Shown in pieces: positions 1 through 10,115 of a DNA stretch of 64,000 bases. The stretch comes from Tetramitus jugosus. Taxonomy: Eukaryota > Heterolobosea > Eutetramitea > Acrasida > Vahlkampfiidae. Each line of letters begins with the position of its first letter. The first letter of the stretch is position 1. The notes under the pieces are model-generated. The model was not told the origin of the DNA. It worked only from the letters and a program-made list of their open reading frames with translations, and made no database searches. The stretch lies in assembly GCA_937625935.1 (NCBI GenBank), contig OW569369.1, forward strand, positions 310,001-374,000, written 5' to 3'. A program made the translations under genes and the position numbers.

Positions 1-334
1 CATTTCCTCCAGTCATCATCATCATCATTGTGCTACCACCACCACCACTACTGCTGCTGGTGCTGCTAGTATTATTGTTGGTATTGTCAGTAGAGATTGT
101 TCCCATTTGAATCCGAACAAAATAATCACAGTGACCCACGACATTGCCAATGAGACCACTGGCAGAAATTTCAGTGCCGGCCAAAGAGGAGGAAAAGGGA
201 AGTAAATTTCGGCCTTCAATCACATTGATGAGAACAGATGCAGCTATTTTTCTCTTGTAACGACGAGGGATATTGTACAATGAAGCCGAGGAAGGTGTCA
301 GTCTGTATGACTGGATGTGTTCTTCGAGTGACAT
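1..334 (-). CDS. C2-domain protein, N-terminal part (runs off the window)
   Basis: Reading the minus strand from the ATG at 334, one frame stays open to the window edge (111 codons). After about 20 residues comes RRYKRKIAASVLINVIEGRN, the usual first strand of a C2 domain (membrane or phospholipid binding, often Ca2+ dependent). It continues as a C2-like hydrophobic and polar alternation with DYFVRIQMG near residue 75. A Thr/Asn/Ser/Gly/Met-rich run encoded by trinucleotide repeats (about 10-70) then interrupts the domain, as is common for loop insertions in this genome. The tRNA-Thr gene lies 190 bp upstream. The frame and start are seen; the C2 assignment is by motif recognition. Function beyond membrane binding cannot be stated because most of the protein is missing. 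Confidence 0.6.
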   Translation of the reverse strand, partial: MSLEEHIQSYRLTPSSASLYNIPRRYKRKIAASVLINVIEGRNLLPFSSSLAGTEISASGLIGNVVGHCDYFVRIQMGTISTDNTNNNTSSTSSSSGGGGSTMMMMMTGGN

Positions 335-524
335 GTTTGTTTTGGTTTTTTTGTTCTGACAGCCAAAACAAAACCAAAAAATCTCCGATGAGAATTCTTT
401 TCGCTGTTGAAATCGAATTTCGAAACCAAGAACCGAAACCAAGCAACCCCAACAGCACGGAAGCTAGTACAAAAAATTGTGTATTTTTATAAATATAAGG
501 AATTTATGTGAAATTTTGATATCT

Positions 525-596
525 GGCCTAATAGCACAGCGGTAGTGCACCAGTCTTGTAAACTGGGGGTCCCGAGTTCGATTCTCGGTTGGGCCT
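525..596 (+). tRNA. tRNA-Thr (anticodon TGT)
   Basis: A full cloverleaf can be drawn. The acceptor GGCCTAA pairs with TTGGGCC, with one G-T pair. The D-arm stem is GCAC/GTGC, the anticodon stem is CCAGT/ACTGG around the loop CTTGTAA, and the T-arm is CCGAG-TTCGATT-CTCGG. The anticodon TGT reads ACA-type threonine codons. No intron is present. The T run at 601-604 fits an RNA polymerase III terminator. Confidence 0.95.
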
Positions 597-802
597 CAGC
601 TTTTGCTATTTTGCTCTGAGATTGATCCTATTCTTTCTCTTGGAAATTCCGAACCGTGAGAAAAAATTTGACATACAGCAACAACAAAAAAAAATCAGAG
701 ATCTCAACAAACTCAAACAACCACAACAACCAACTTCCACTTTTCCCAAATTCCCCACCCACACTTTTCTACCCAAACAACAACAATAATTCATCATCAA
801 TC

Positions 803-2001
803 ATGTTAATGAAAAAGGGTCTGCATGGCCTATGGGCAAGATCTCACCAAAAATCATCCTCACTGTTCACACAACACAATCATCAACAACATCCATCATC
901 ATTGATGACCATGAAGAATGCTACAACTCTACAACAACAATCCCTGTTTTCCACTCATGTGATATACAGACAATCTCAACAACAACAACAAGAACAACAA
1001 CAACAACAACAGCCAGCACTCAGCATGACACCACCAAAGCTCATTGTACTTGTAGGACCACCCGTATGTATTTGAGATCTCAAAACACTGCAAAAAAAAA
1101 GTCTTCGTTGTATAGATAATAACACTAAAATTTTTCTTTTTTTTTTACATTTCTCTCATGAAATAAATTCATCATATATCATCATCGGATCAAAAAAAAA
1201 TATATGTGTCTGTGTTTGTGTTTGTGTGGTGAGTAGGCATCAGGAAAAGGAACACAAACTAGATTACTCGTCAATCGTCATCCATCTGAAATTAAGATTG
1301 TTTCTGCAGAGGACACATTGCGTGAGGCCGCAAAGAATGATCAAGAGTTGAGTGAATTGTTGAGAAAGGGTGAATTGGCACCCAATGAACTCACTGATCA
1401 ATTGCTTCAACAATGTATTATTCAACAATCAGCATCAACAACAACAAGTAGTAGCAGTAGCAGTAGTGGTAGTAGTGAAAAAAATGAAGCCAATGTCGAC
1501 AATAAGAATGAAAATGAGGAAAAGAGTGGTGATCAAAACAAGCGAGTCATCATATTGGAAGGCTATCCAAGAGATGTCGAACAGGCCAAGCGATTCCTGT
1601 CATGGTTCAGCGACAAGAAATTGAGTGTGAGAAAATCACACGTCTTCATTTTGCATCTGCTCAGTGACAGAGAGAACATTATGAAGAGACTACAGGGAAG
1701 ATTGATTCATGCCAACAGTGGACGTCCCTATCATGTGACATTTAATCCACCGCATGAGGAGATGAAGGATGATGTGACTGGTGAGGCGTTGATGAGAAGA
1801 GAGGACGATCAGGACAAGAATGCCATTTTGAAGCGATTGGCCCTCTACAGAGAAGAAACATTGCCCATGATTGATTTTTTGGCAGAGCACGAGTTTGATG
1901 TGACTGATATCGTACAGGGAGAAGACGATATTATGCAAGTGTCGGAACGTATTGAACAGATTTTGAGAGAGAAGGGCGTGTTGTCTCCTGGCAGTAGTTG
2001 A
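803..2001 (+). CDS. Adenylate kinase, long-LID type, one intron
   Basis: The model is exon 803-1063 and exon 1237-2001 (341 aa), with a 173-base intron (GTATGT...GTAG). The splice joins GPP to ASGKGTQ and so rebuilds the adenylate kinase P-loop (residues about 85-94). Downstream are the EGYPRDVEQA motif and a long LID region (GRLIHANSGRPYHV...). The enzyme interconverts ATP, AMP and two ADP. The first 80 residues start MLMKKGLHGLW and are basic, then Gln/His/Ser-rich; this could be a mitochondrial presequence, which is inference. A Ser- and Asn/Glu-rich insert (codons near 1435-1530) sits in the NMP-binding half and is absent from typical family members. The start is the first in-frame ATG; an open stretch upstream lacks one. 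It is followed 246 bp later by COQ2 on the same strand. Confidence 0.85.
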
Positions 2002-2247
2002 ATTTCTACTGCATTTGCACCACACACGAAACAGATTCAATGTGTGTTGAAATTATCAAGTCATACATACCCTCCTTACAATAACCAAAATAAAACGTAG
2101 CTCGAGCTTTCCAATCAAATCATCATCGTATTATCCTGTTATCCAAAAAACCGTAGAGCTCCGAAAAAGTTGTTCCGTAGTTGCATTCTCCGATCGAAAC
2201 CAATATTTTGTTTCTCCACCAAAAGCACAAAACCAACAAATTTCAAC

Positions 2248-3777
2248 ATGCACAAGGCACTTTTGTCTTCATCATCACCCATGAATGCTCGTCATGCACT
2301 CTTGACCACCAATGGTACCACCACCAAAATGATGAGAAGCCTGCCCTCCACCTCTTCTCTTCTATTCTCTGCATCACTTGCAAAGCACAACATCAACAAC
2401 AAGAATCATGGAGGAAACTTGAATGCACAACATTTCCATTTCTTTCATACGAGTGCTCGATCCATGTTGAACAATCATAATCATAATAATAATAAGATTA
2501 GTAATAGTCTAACGATGGTTAAACAACATTGTTCTTTTCACACGAGTCACATTCATCGCAATGACAACATTATTCGACAACAGGAAAACCCACAACCACA
2601 ACCACCACCACAACAACAACAGGAAAATCAGACGATAGAAGAAACAGTAGACAACGTTGTTGATGAAGTAGATGAAGACTCAAAAAAACAATCATTGATT
2701 CGATCCAAGCTCAAGGCCTATTCCGAGTTGATGAGACTGGACAAACCCATTGGTACTTATTTACTGCTGTATCCTTGCTTGTGGAGCATGGCATTTGCCG
2801 ATACTTTTTCCTTAATTCCCGATCCCGCCACTGCCATTGCTTTTTCTATTGGCGCGCTCGTCATGAGAGGTGCCGGTTGTACTGTAAATGATATTTGGGA
2901 TCGAAAAATTGATGCACAAGTGGAGAGAACAAGGGACAGACCGATTGCAAGTGGTCGTGTCTCTGTTCCCGAGGCAATTGCATTCCTGGGAGCTCAATTG
3001 TCTGTTGGAGCTTGGATTCTGTTTTCTCAGTTCAATGTGGAGACCATTTTGGCATGTACTGGTTCATTGGCACTCGTGGCACTGTATCCGCTCATGAAAC
3101 GTATCACTAATTGGCCTCAAGCGTTCCTGGGATTGACATTTAACTGGGGAGCTCTCGTTGGTTTCTTGGCCATCTCTGGGGCCACCTTCTATAATCCAAT
3201 GGTCACAGTACCATTGTACTTGGCTGGAGTGTCATGGACATTGGTTTATGACACGATTTATGCGCATCAGGACAAGGCGGATGATCGGACTGTAGGTGTC
3301 AAATCAACAGCTCTTCACTTTGGTGATGGAAAGCGAGGTAGAATGATCTTGACAGCGTTTGCAGTGTTGTTTGGTCTGTTGATGATTGTTGCGGGATATG
3401 TGGGAGCTCGATTCGATCCAATTGATCAAATGTCATACTATTTGGCTGTCTTGTTGAGTACGGCATTCTTGTTGAACATGATCCATACGGTTGATTTGAA
3501 CAATGCAGCCCAGTGTGGTCAAAAGTTTAGAGCCAATCGATTTGTCGGTCTAGTCATTTTGTTTGGTATTATTGGAGCGAATTTTTCAAAGAGAGTCCAG
3601 GCCATGAGATTTGAAAGGGAGAGAGAAGCGTTGATCAAGCAAGGTTACGATCCACAATTAGTTCCTGTCGATGAAGAACTAAAGACTGCCTCACAAATGT
3701 ACAAACAATTGGACGAGAGCAAGAAGATGAGCATTTCTGAAAAGTTGACTCTGGCATGGAAGAAGCTTGGTTTCTAA
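2248..3777 (+). CDS. COQ2: 4-hydroxybenzoate polyprenyltransferase (UbiA family), mitochondrial
   Basis: This is a 509-aa UbiA-family prenyltransferase. Residues 1 to about 160 form a low-complexity Asn/His/Gln-rich leader with basic residues and repeated HTS motifs, consistent with a mitochondrial presequence. The membrane domain begins at LDKPIGTYLLLYPCLW. Both Asp-rich prenyl-diphosphate/Mg2+ motifs are present: NDIWDRKID (residues 214-222) followed by RTRDRPIASG, and YDTIYAHQDKADD (from residue 334). Several hydrophobic segments between and after them match the usual helix bundle. In the ubiquinone pathway this enzyme attaches the polyprenyl tail to 4-hydroxybenzoate at the inner mitochondrial membrane. 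ATG 2248 is chosen because the open frame upstream contains only TTG-type codons. COQ2 is favoured over other UbiA members (haem O synthase, MenA) by the LRLDKPIG and VERTRDRP wording. Confidence 0.88.
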   Translation: MHKALLSSSSPMNARHALLTTNGTTTKMMRSLPSTSSLLFSASLAKHNINNKNHGGNLNAQHFHFFHTSARSMLNNHNHNNNKISNSLTMVKQHCSFHTSHIHRNDNIIRQQENPQPQPPPQQQQENQTIEETVDNVVDEVDEDSKKQSLIRSKLKAYSELMRLDKPIGTYLLLYPCLWSMAFADTFSLIPDPATAIAFSIGALVMRGAGCTVNDIWDRKIDAQVERTRDRPIASGRVSVPEAIAFLGAQLSVGAWILFSQFNVETILACTGSLALVALYPLMKRITNWPQAFLGLTFNWGALVGFLAISGATFYNPMVTVPLYLAGVSWTLVYDTIYAHQDKADDRTVGVKSTALHFGDGKRGRMILTAFAVLFGLLMIVAGYVGARFDPIDQMSYYLAVLLSTAFLLNMIHTVDLNNAAQCGQKFRANRFVGLVILFGIIGANFSKRVQAMRFEREREALIKQGYDPQLVPVDEELKTASQMYKQLDESKKMSISEKLTLAWKKLGF

Positions 3778-4052
3778 TTCAATTTTAAGGACGCGGGTGG
3801 GATACAACGATCATTAAAAGGTGTTTCAATACTTTAAATCGAATTCATTCAAAAATTTTAATACAATGTTGACTGATACAAAGATATTCTTCTCTGCTCC
3901 AATCTCAAACTGCCAGGTGAGGTACACTTAGATCTGCAAATAACTCTAGACATCGGATCCTTATAGGTATGTCTGCTCTTCCTCCAAAACCTGAACAACA
4001 AGCGCTTCGATCGATTGATCCTGATTTTTTTTTGTTTGTTGTTCTCCATGGA

Positions 4053-4499
4053 TTAATAGTGACCTCCACCAGCGCCACGGCCTCCTCTTCCACCACCTCT
4101 ACTGCCTCTTCCACCACCACCACCACCACCTCCACCTCTTCCTCTACCAACACCAAATCCCATTCCTCTGCCTCTACCAGTGCTCGTTATCGTACCATAA
4201 CCTCTTCCACTGCCCTTTGTAGCAGCAGATTGAGCATCCAATGTTTTGAACATGGGCGCATTTTTCAACATATCAGGCAAGATGAAATATCGAATTTTGC
4301 TTCCTCTGAGAAACGCAGTCTCCATCACTACTTGTTGACCATCTCTCTGAGTGAGAGTGACGTTGGTCAATTGACAGTTCATGTTGTCTTCAGAGTCTAG
4401 GAGGTAACCTCTGTACATTTCACCAGTTTTGGTTTCAATGGTGACCAAGTGGCCCTCTGCTTCGTGCAACAGCTTGATCGGTATGCCTATGGAGGACAT
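4053..4499 (-). CDS. SNRPD3: Small nuclear ribonucleoprotein Sm D3
   Basis: This is a 148-aa Sm protein. The Sm1 motif lies in [20 protein letters not shown]...GEMYRGYL, followed by EDNMNCQL. Sm2 is [20 protein letters not shown], which is close to canonical D3 wording. The C-terminus is a Gly/Arg-rich tail (GRGRGGG repeats), the usual target of symmetric arginine methylation before SMN-type assembly. The protein is part of the heptameric Sm ring of U1, U2, U4 and U5 snRNPs. The start at 4499 (MSSIGIPIK) matches family length; a 16-codon upstream extension is open but has no homology value. It is divergent from the cyclase gene over 300 bp. Confidence 0.92.
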   Translation of the reverse strand: MSSIGIPIKLLHEAEGHLVTIETKTGEMYRGYLLDSEDNMNCQLTNVTLTQRDGQQVVMETAFLRGSKIRYFILPDMLKNAPMFKTLDAQSAATKGSGRGYGTITSTGRGRGMGFGVGRGRGGGGGGGGGRGSRGGGRGGRGAGGGHY

Positions 4500-4799
4500 T
4501 TTTTTTGCCTGTGTGTTGATTTGTGTTGTTGTGATTGCCGCACGCAAAGTTTTTTTTGGTTGAATCGGAGTTTTTTGAAACGCATGGATGCGTTCTGTAA
4601 ATGGACATGACTGCCAAAAGCGTTTTTCTGTTTACAGTTAAGATGCTTACCTCACTCCATTCCAAACGGGACATTGAGGCAAGGATTATCTAATTGGAGG
4701 ATCGCAGTACTGGTAGCGATTGACACAGCTTGTAAAAACGACAAAGCACTCAACCTGGACTGCACACACCAACATATTCTCCAACTAATAATTCTTACA

Positions 4800-7700
4800 A
4801 TGACCCAAGCAGTTCTGAATCAGAGTAGTCATGTTAACTTCCGTAGAGACAGTGGGGGAATTGGAACAGAGAGCGATAACAATAATTCTCGCGTTAGTTT
4901 CGATATGGACTCCACGATCCAGTCTGATACCAGTGCTGGACTCTCAGGAAATATTCTCTTTGGTTCTCGGAGTGCTCTCTTTTCTTTCCTGGATGCCTTG
5001 AAGACAAAGCCAAACAAGTACATGTACTACATGTACTACTGTGTGCTCATGATATCTTCCCTGCCGTTGGTATGCATCAATTTTTCAATTATTGAATTAT
5101 TGCAATAGTTTATTGACACTATATTGGTATTTTATGCAGGCGATACCTCCAGATTTGCCTTGGGGAAAAATCATGTCTCAGGTCATGAGTGGAATTCATG
5201 TAATCTCGACTTTCGGACTCCAGTATTCAAATCCATTGACATTCAAGATTCTTATTGCTTTGTTTTTCTCCATCTATATCATTTTGTTTGGGTTGGGGAT
5301 CATAGCGATACGATTGTTCACAACAGGTTCCTCGAACTTCAACAGACTCAAGTCCATCCTCCATATTGCTCTCCTTGTGGTCTCAATGTTTTCTATACAA
5401 CTCACTTATGTTTACTCCTCATTTCTGGTCTGTGATTATCGAGGATATTCGGATCAGCCAAAGTTCAACAACCAGAATTGTTTGTCATCCAAGAATGTTG
5501 TTTGGGTGGTCTTGGGAATTATTTGTATTGTGAGCCATTTTCTAATTTCGAGTGTATGCACGTACACTCTCACCGTAGTGAGTCCAAGAGATTCGTTCTT
5601 CAGTATGGATACATTTACCTTTAATTTCTATAGCCAAACATTTTGGATTGTATTCTCCATCCTAAGAGTGGTTACTAGTCATTTTGTGTGGTTAAGACCC
5701 CTACTCATGATGATTCAATCATTGATATCTCTATTGATAATCCTGATCATGGTTCCTTTCTTCCATAAGCGAGCCAATAGTCTTGAATTTGGGTTGACCT
5801 TAGGCAGATTTTTAGTATGTTGAGGGAGCTCTTTCAACTTGTCCAATTTGATCCGAAATATGATTAACACTACTTATAGATGTGTCTGGTGAGTTTAGTA
5901 CTATCCTTTATAAATGAAGATTCAGTTGATAGAATTGCAGGAATAGCGACAGGATCAGTGGCCATAGGATCTATGTTGGGAGGCTTCATCTTTGGAATTG
6001 CGTGTATGGAAGTGTATATGTGGGTGATTTGCAAACGAGGGCTCCTATATGAAGAAAAGATCAGACATCATGAAGCAAGAACTGTGAGTTCCTTTATTGT
6101 GGATATTTTTGTTCGCTTGTCTATGGCATCCACAATGGAAGATGTTGTAAGAGCTGAAAAACTGTGCAAGTTGTGCTCATTGCATGGATTTGAGAGCTCT
6201 TACTGTTTTTATAACCAGGCATTGATTAATGGGTACATCAAGAAAGATGCACCAGTGTTGAGTACAAAATTGTTGAAGAAAGCTCTAGCTTGTAGACCAA
6301 GTTACTTCCGTCACTTTTTCATTCTTTGTCGTTACAGTGATCTGGAAATGGAAATTGGGATCGATAGTGATATCAACAAGATTTTCAAAATGATTATGAG
6401 CGGAAAGCAAAAACAGAAGGAGTACTTTGATTCCGTTATTGAATTTTGGCAGTTATTGGTAGAGAAGAAAATTGACTCGGCAAAGTTGAATCAGATTAGT
6501 GAGCACTTGGAAGCCTGCTCTACTAGTCTTGAGCGAATATATACGAACATGTTTGAACAGTGGGGAAATAGACCAGATGTAGTTCGAAGTTATGCTGACT
6601 ACATGGAAAATATTAAGTGGGACAAATTCTTAGCTGGGATGTATCGAGAGGATGCCGAAGACTTGGAGAATCATTCACAGCGCTTGCAGAGAATCAAACA
6701 ATCAGCATTCTTGAAAAATATCAAGGGAAACAGTGTAGTACCTGTTCATGAAGACCAAAAAGAGGATTGTAAGATTTCACATATTCAAGAGACGAAAGAT
6801 ATGTCCACAATTAACATTACTCCTGTTCAACAAGATATGGTCCTTCAAGATTTCGAATTGGATAGCGATGAGGAGCTAGATAGTGCTGCAAACCTTACTC
6901 AGAAGATGACATCAAAAGAGATATTAAGACAGTTGATTCTTACGATGAAACCTCAGAGAACTTTGAGATTGATTCTAGTCAGCTTTACAATCGTGATTAT
7001 ACTGTTTTTACTCTCTATTTTACTGCTTAATATCAAGGGCTTAGGATCTGGATTCACTACTGCATTGATCAATGGATGTAATATGCAAGTTGTATCGTAT
7101 AACATCCTAAATAGTTGGCGATCAAGTCAATTCAATACTCTATTCGACAATTACACCCATTTAGGGAATATGACATACAACATGGTGTTACCTTCTATTA
7201 GCAGACAATCGGATTTATTGTCAGAATACTTAAGAGAGGGATTATATTCCACTTTTTCAACTAGCAATGCGAGAAAGCATATTCTTGTTGGGCTTGAATA
7301 TCCTGTTGCCATTCCACTAGTCAATGGCCATAATATCACTTCTTACTCTATTAATGCAACGATTTACGATGTCGGTAAGTAATATTAGCACATTGCATTC
7401 ACTGCAAACTCAATCTAATCGTTTCCTCTCATATCTCCTACAGTCAGGTCATACCGAGAAGCAGTTAGTACCCTCACGCGAGCTAATCTGTTGAGTACTG
7501 TGGATTCTTATAGTTTCTTATTTTTCTGGTTGAACAGAAGAACCTTATCAGATAATTTAACTACATACTGTCAAGTATTCTATGATGGTATGAATGCTGT
7601 TGTTTCCGTTCTTGTGGACTAGTGATAGTGACACCTTTTTTGAAATAACAGAGTACATATTCAATGAAGCTATCCAGAAGAAGATATTTGGATGGATCTT

Positions 7701-10096
7701 GGGTGTTGTTGGAGCTTTCAACATTTCCTATCTTCCCTTAATATTTTTTCCTTGCTTGATATACTTTCTCCGAGAACGTCGAAGAGTCCTGCTTTTGTTT
7801 GGAACTATTCCAAAGAATGTAGTCGGTGGAGTAGTTCATAGATTAAAGGAGTCATGTTTAAGGGAAGAGAATCGCTCACCTCGTAAGAAACAAACATATT
7901 TGACCCCAAAATTCAAACTTGGTTGCTTGTATGAAATCTTAAATCTACTTCTCTCTTTGTAACGTGTACATACTAAAATGATTTTATTCGTAGAATTTTA
8001 ATTGCTCTCATGATCGAAGGGGTGTGCATCTTTCTTTGTATTTACGATTCATCTCTCAGAATTTTCAACAACAACGGTACCACGGAACTCGTTTTGCACA
8101 CTGGCTTTGTCAGTAAATCTGTGAACCAAGTGACTTTTGCTGTTCGAGAATTGGTGTTTGCTCAATACTTCCCGTTGTTGGATTACAAGTTTCCTGTAGA
8201 AGAAGTAGTCCGAATAGCGAATGATGGTAAAAAGAGTTGGGATATTCTACGATTCGGTGTGGGAACAAAGAGTGGAGAGGGATTCATCGGGTTTGATAAA
8301 ACTATTGATAACTTGATTACAGATGATATCTGTCTCCCCCATTTGTTGAGTGCATTGGACCAAAAGAAATTCTATTGCAGGAGTTTGAATTTCTTGTTGG
8401 AATCAGCTATTGTTAGAGGGACAAGTTTGATTTTCAATTACAAACAGATGAGCTTGGAAGAACAACTTAGTGAATTTAATGATTTGGAAGCGATCGCGAG
8501 AGCATTTACTACAAAATTGGTATGTGTTTCACTCAATTGTTGTGCATCACAAGATTACTGCATACGGATATTGGTTGACTTAACAATCTTCTTGAGAATA
8601 GGATCGTGTCACATCATTGTTCGCGAAGAAGTCAGATGAAACAGCTGGTCTCTTATTTCCTATCGAGTATATTTATCTCATTGCGTTTGTAATTTTGCTA
8701 GTTCTGATAGTATTGATGAATTCTGCCATCAATCATGAAAGGAGAATTAATCATGAGATTCGAAAGCTGCTATACTTTTTGCCTGAGGAGGATATACTTG
8801 GCTTGCCTGAAGTATCGAACTTTATCAATACATATTCGTTCCTTGCGAAGCGTAGGGTGGTATTAGACGAAACTGATAAGACCAAGGCAATCTTAGACGG
8901 ATCTACCGATGGTGTAATTATTTGTGATGCTAATGGTGTTATAACAGAGGCAAACTCCGCAGTTAAGACACTATTCCAGCTATCTGACGTAGATATTATT
9001 GGAGCCAGTGTATCGACCTTGTTCCGAGATAGCGATGTTTTACTTGCAATCAAGGAGTTAGTGAAGTGTGGTAAGGGGCTTAATAGAGAATACAACGCCG
9101 TTAGTAAGAAAACAGGCGAATTTCCTTCGAAGGTATCGATGAGCACAGGTTTATGGGGTACTCAACAAGTGGTTGCATTATTTATCAGAGACTGTACCAT
9201 CGAAAACAAGCAAACCCAACTCATTAACCAAGAGAAGAAAAACAGTGAGAACTTGTTGCTCAACATTCTTCCTGCTCCAGTGGCTATGAGACTAAAGAGG
9301 GGAGATAGCAATATTTCTGAGAATGTTGATGACGCCACATGCTTCTTTAGTGATATGGTTGGTTTTACGAAGTTAAGCAGCACAATGGTTGCTTCAGAGC
9401 TGGTAGAACTATTGAATGATATCGTAAATACATTCGATGACTTGTGCCTTGAGCACGAACTGGAAAAGATCAAAACAATTGGGGATGCCTATTGTAAGTA
9501 ACACTTCATCCAATCAATTTTTCTTTTTGCTCTAGTTCTGACAAGAATTGATAGTTGCTGTGGGTGGTCTCTCTGGAGCATCCAATCACACAGAGAGAGT
9601 GATTCGATTTGCCCTCGATGCCATCAAGTCTCTTGATAAGTTTCAGGGTAAGATCCAAATCCGGTGCGGTTGTCACACGGGTCCACTCGTGTGTGGAGTG
9701 ATTGGGAAATCAAAGTTTGCTTTTGATGTCTGGGGTGATACTGTCAATATTGCTTCTCGAATGGAATCCACAGGTCTACCCGGTAAAGTGCAATGCAGTC
9801 GCTCTGCGTACGAGAGAACTCACGATGTTTTCCATTTCGAGGAACGTTATGGCATTTATGTGAAGGGAGTGGGAGAAATGACGTGCTACATTGTTACGGC
9901 TCCCAAGCATACATCTCACGATAGTCAACGCAGAGGAAGTATGTCCAGTTGCAACAGTCGGGAAGCCCCCAGATCCAATTTGCTCTTTGAAGATCTCGGT
10001 GGGACAACGATGGAAGAGCTCCAAGATCCCAATTCGAGTTCGAACTTTCCTTCTCTGACAGAAGAAACATTGCTTCAACACCAGCAGAACCAATAA
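4800..10096 (+). CDS. Membrane-bound PAS class III adenylyl cyclase, eight exons
   Basis: Proposed exons: 4800-5069, 5140-5814, 5880-7374, 7444-7587, 7652-7928, 7994-8519, 8602-9493, 9555-10096 (about 1606 aa). All junctions keep phase and use GT...AG. The N-terminal third has several membrane spans. A long cytosolic alpha-helical stretch (exon 3, residues about 315-680) resembles the TmcB/TmcC-type region found in protist cyclases. More spans flank an extracellular segment. Then come a PAS domain (from GVIICDANGVITEANSAV) and the catalytic domain. Metal-binding Asp residues lie in FFSDMVGFT and IGDAY. The base-reading residues are Lys in KIKTIGDAY and Asp in FDVWGDTVN, the adenylyl rather than guanylyl pattern; the transition-state Asn and Arg (VNIASRME) are present. 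Product: cAMP. Exon 5 has a second in-phase donor (7959) that would keep 10 more residues. The stop lies 19 bp from the convergent helicase stop. Confidence 0.82.
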
Positions 10097-10115
10097 AGAA
10101 AACAGAAATAACATT

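Noticed and set aside
4610-4680. A possible 5' exon and tiny intron upstream of SmD3
   Set aside because: The implied intron would be 23 bases, too short to splice. The Sm protein already has a canonical start at 4499.
7959-7993. A 35-base ultra-short intron in the cyclase gene
   Set aside because: It is in phase with valid GT...AG ends, but an alternative donor at 7929 gives a 65-base intron of normal size using a donor type (GTATGA) found elsewhere in the gene. I kept it only as an alternative.
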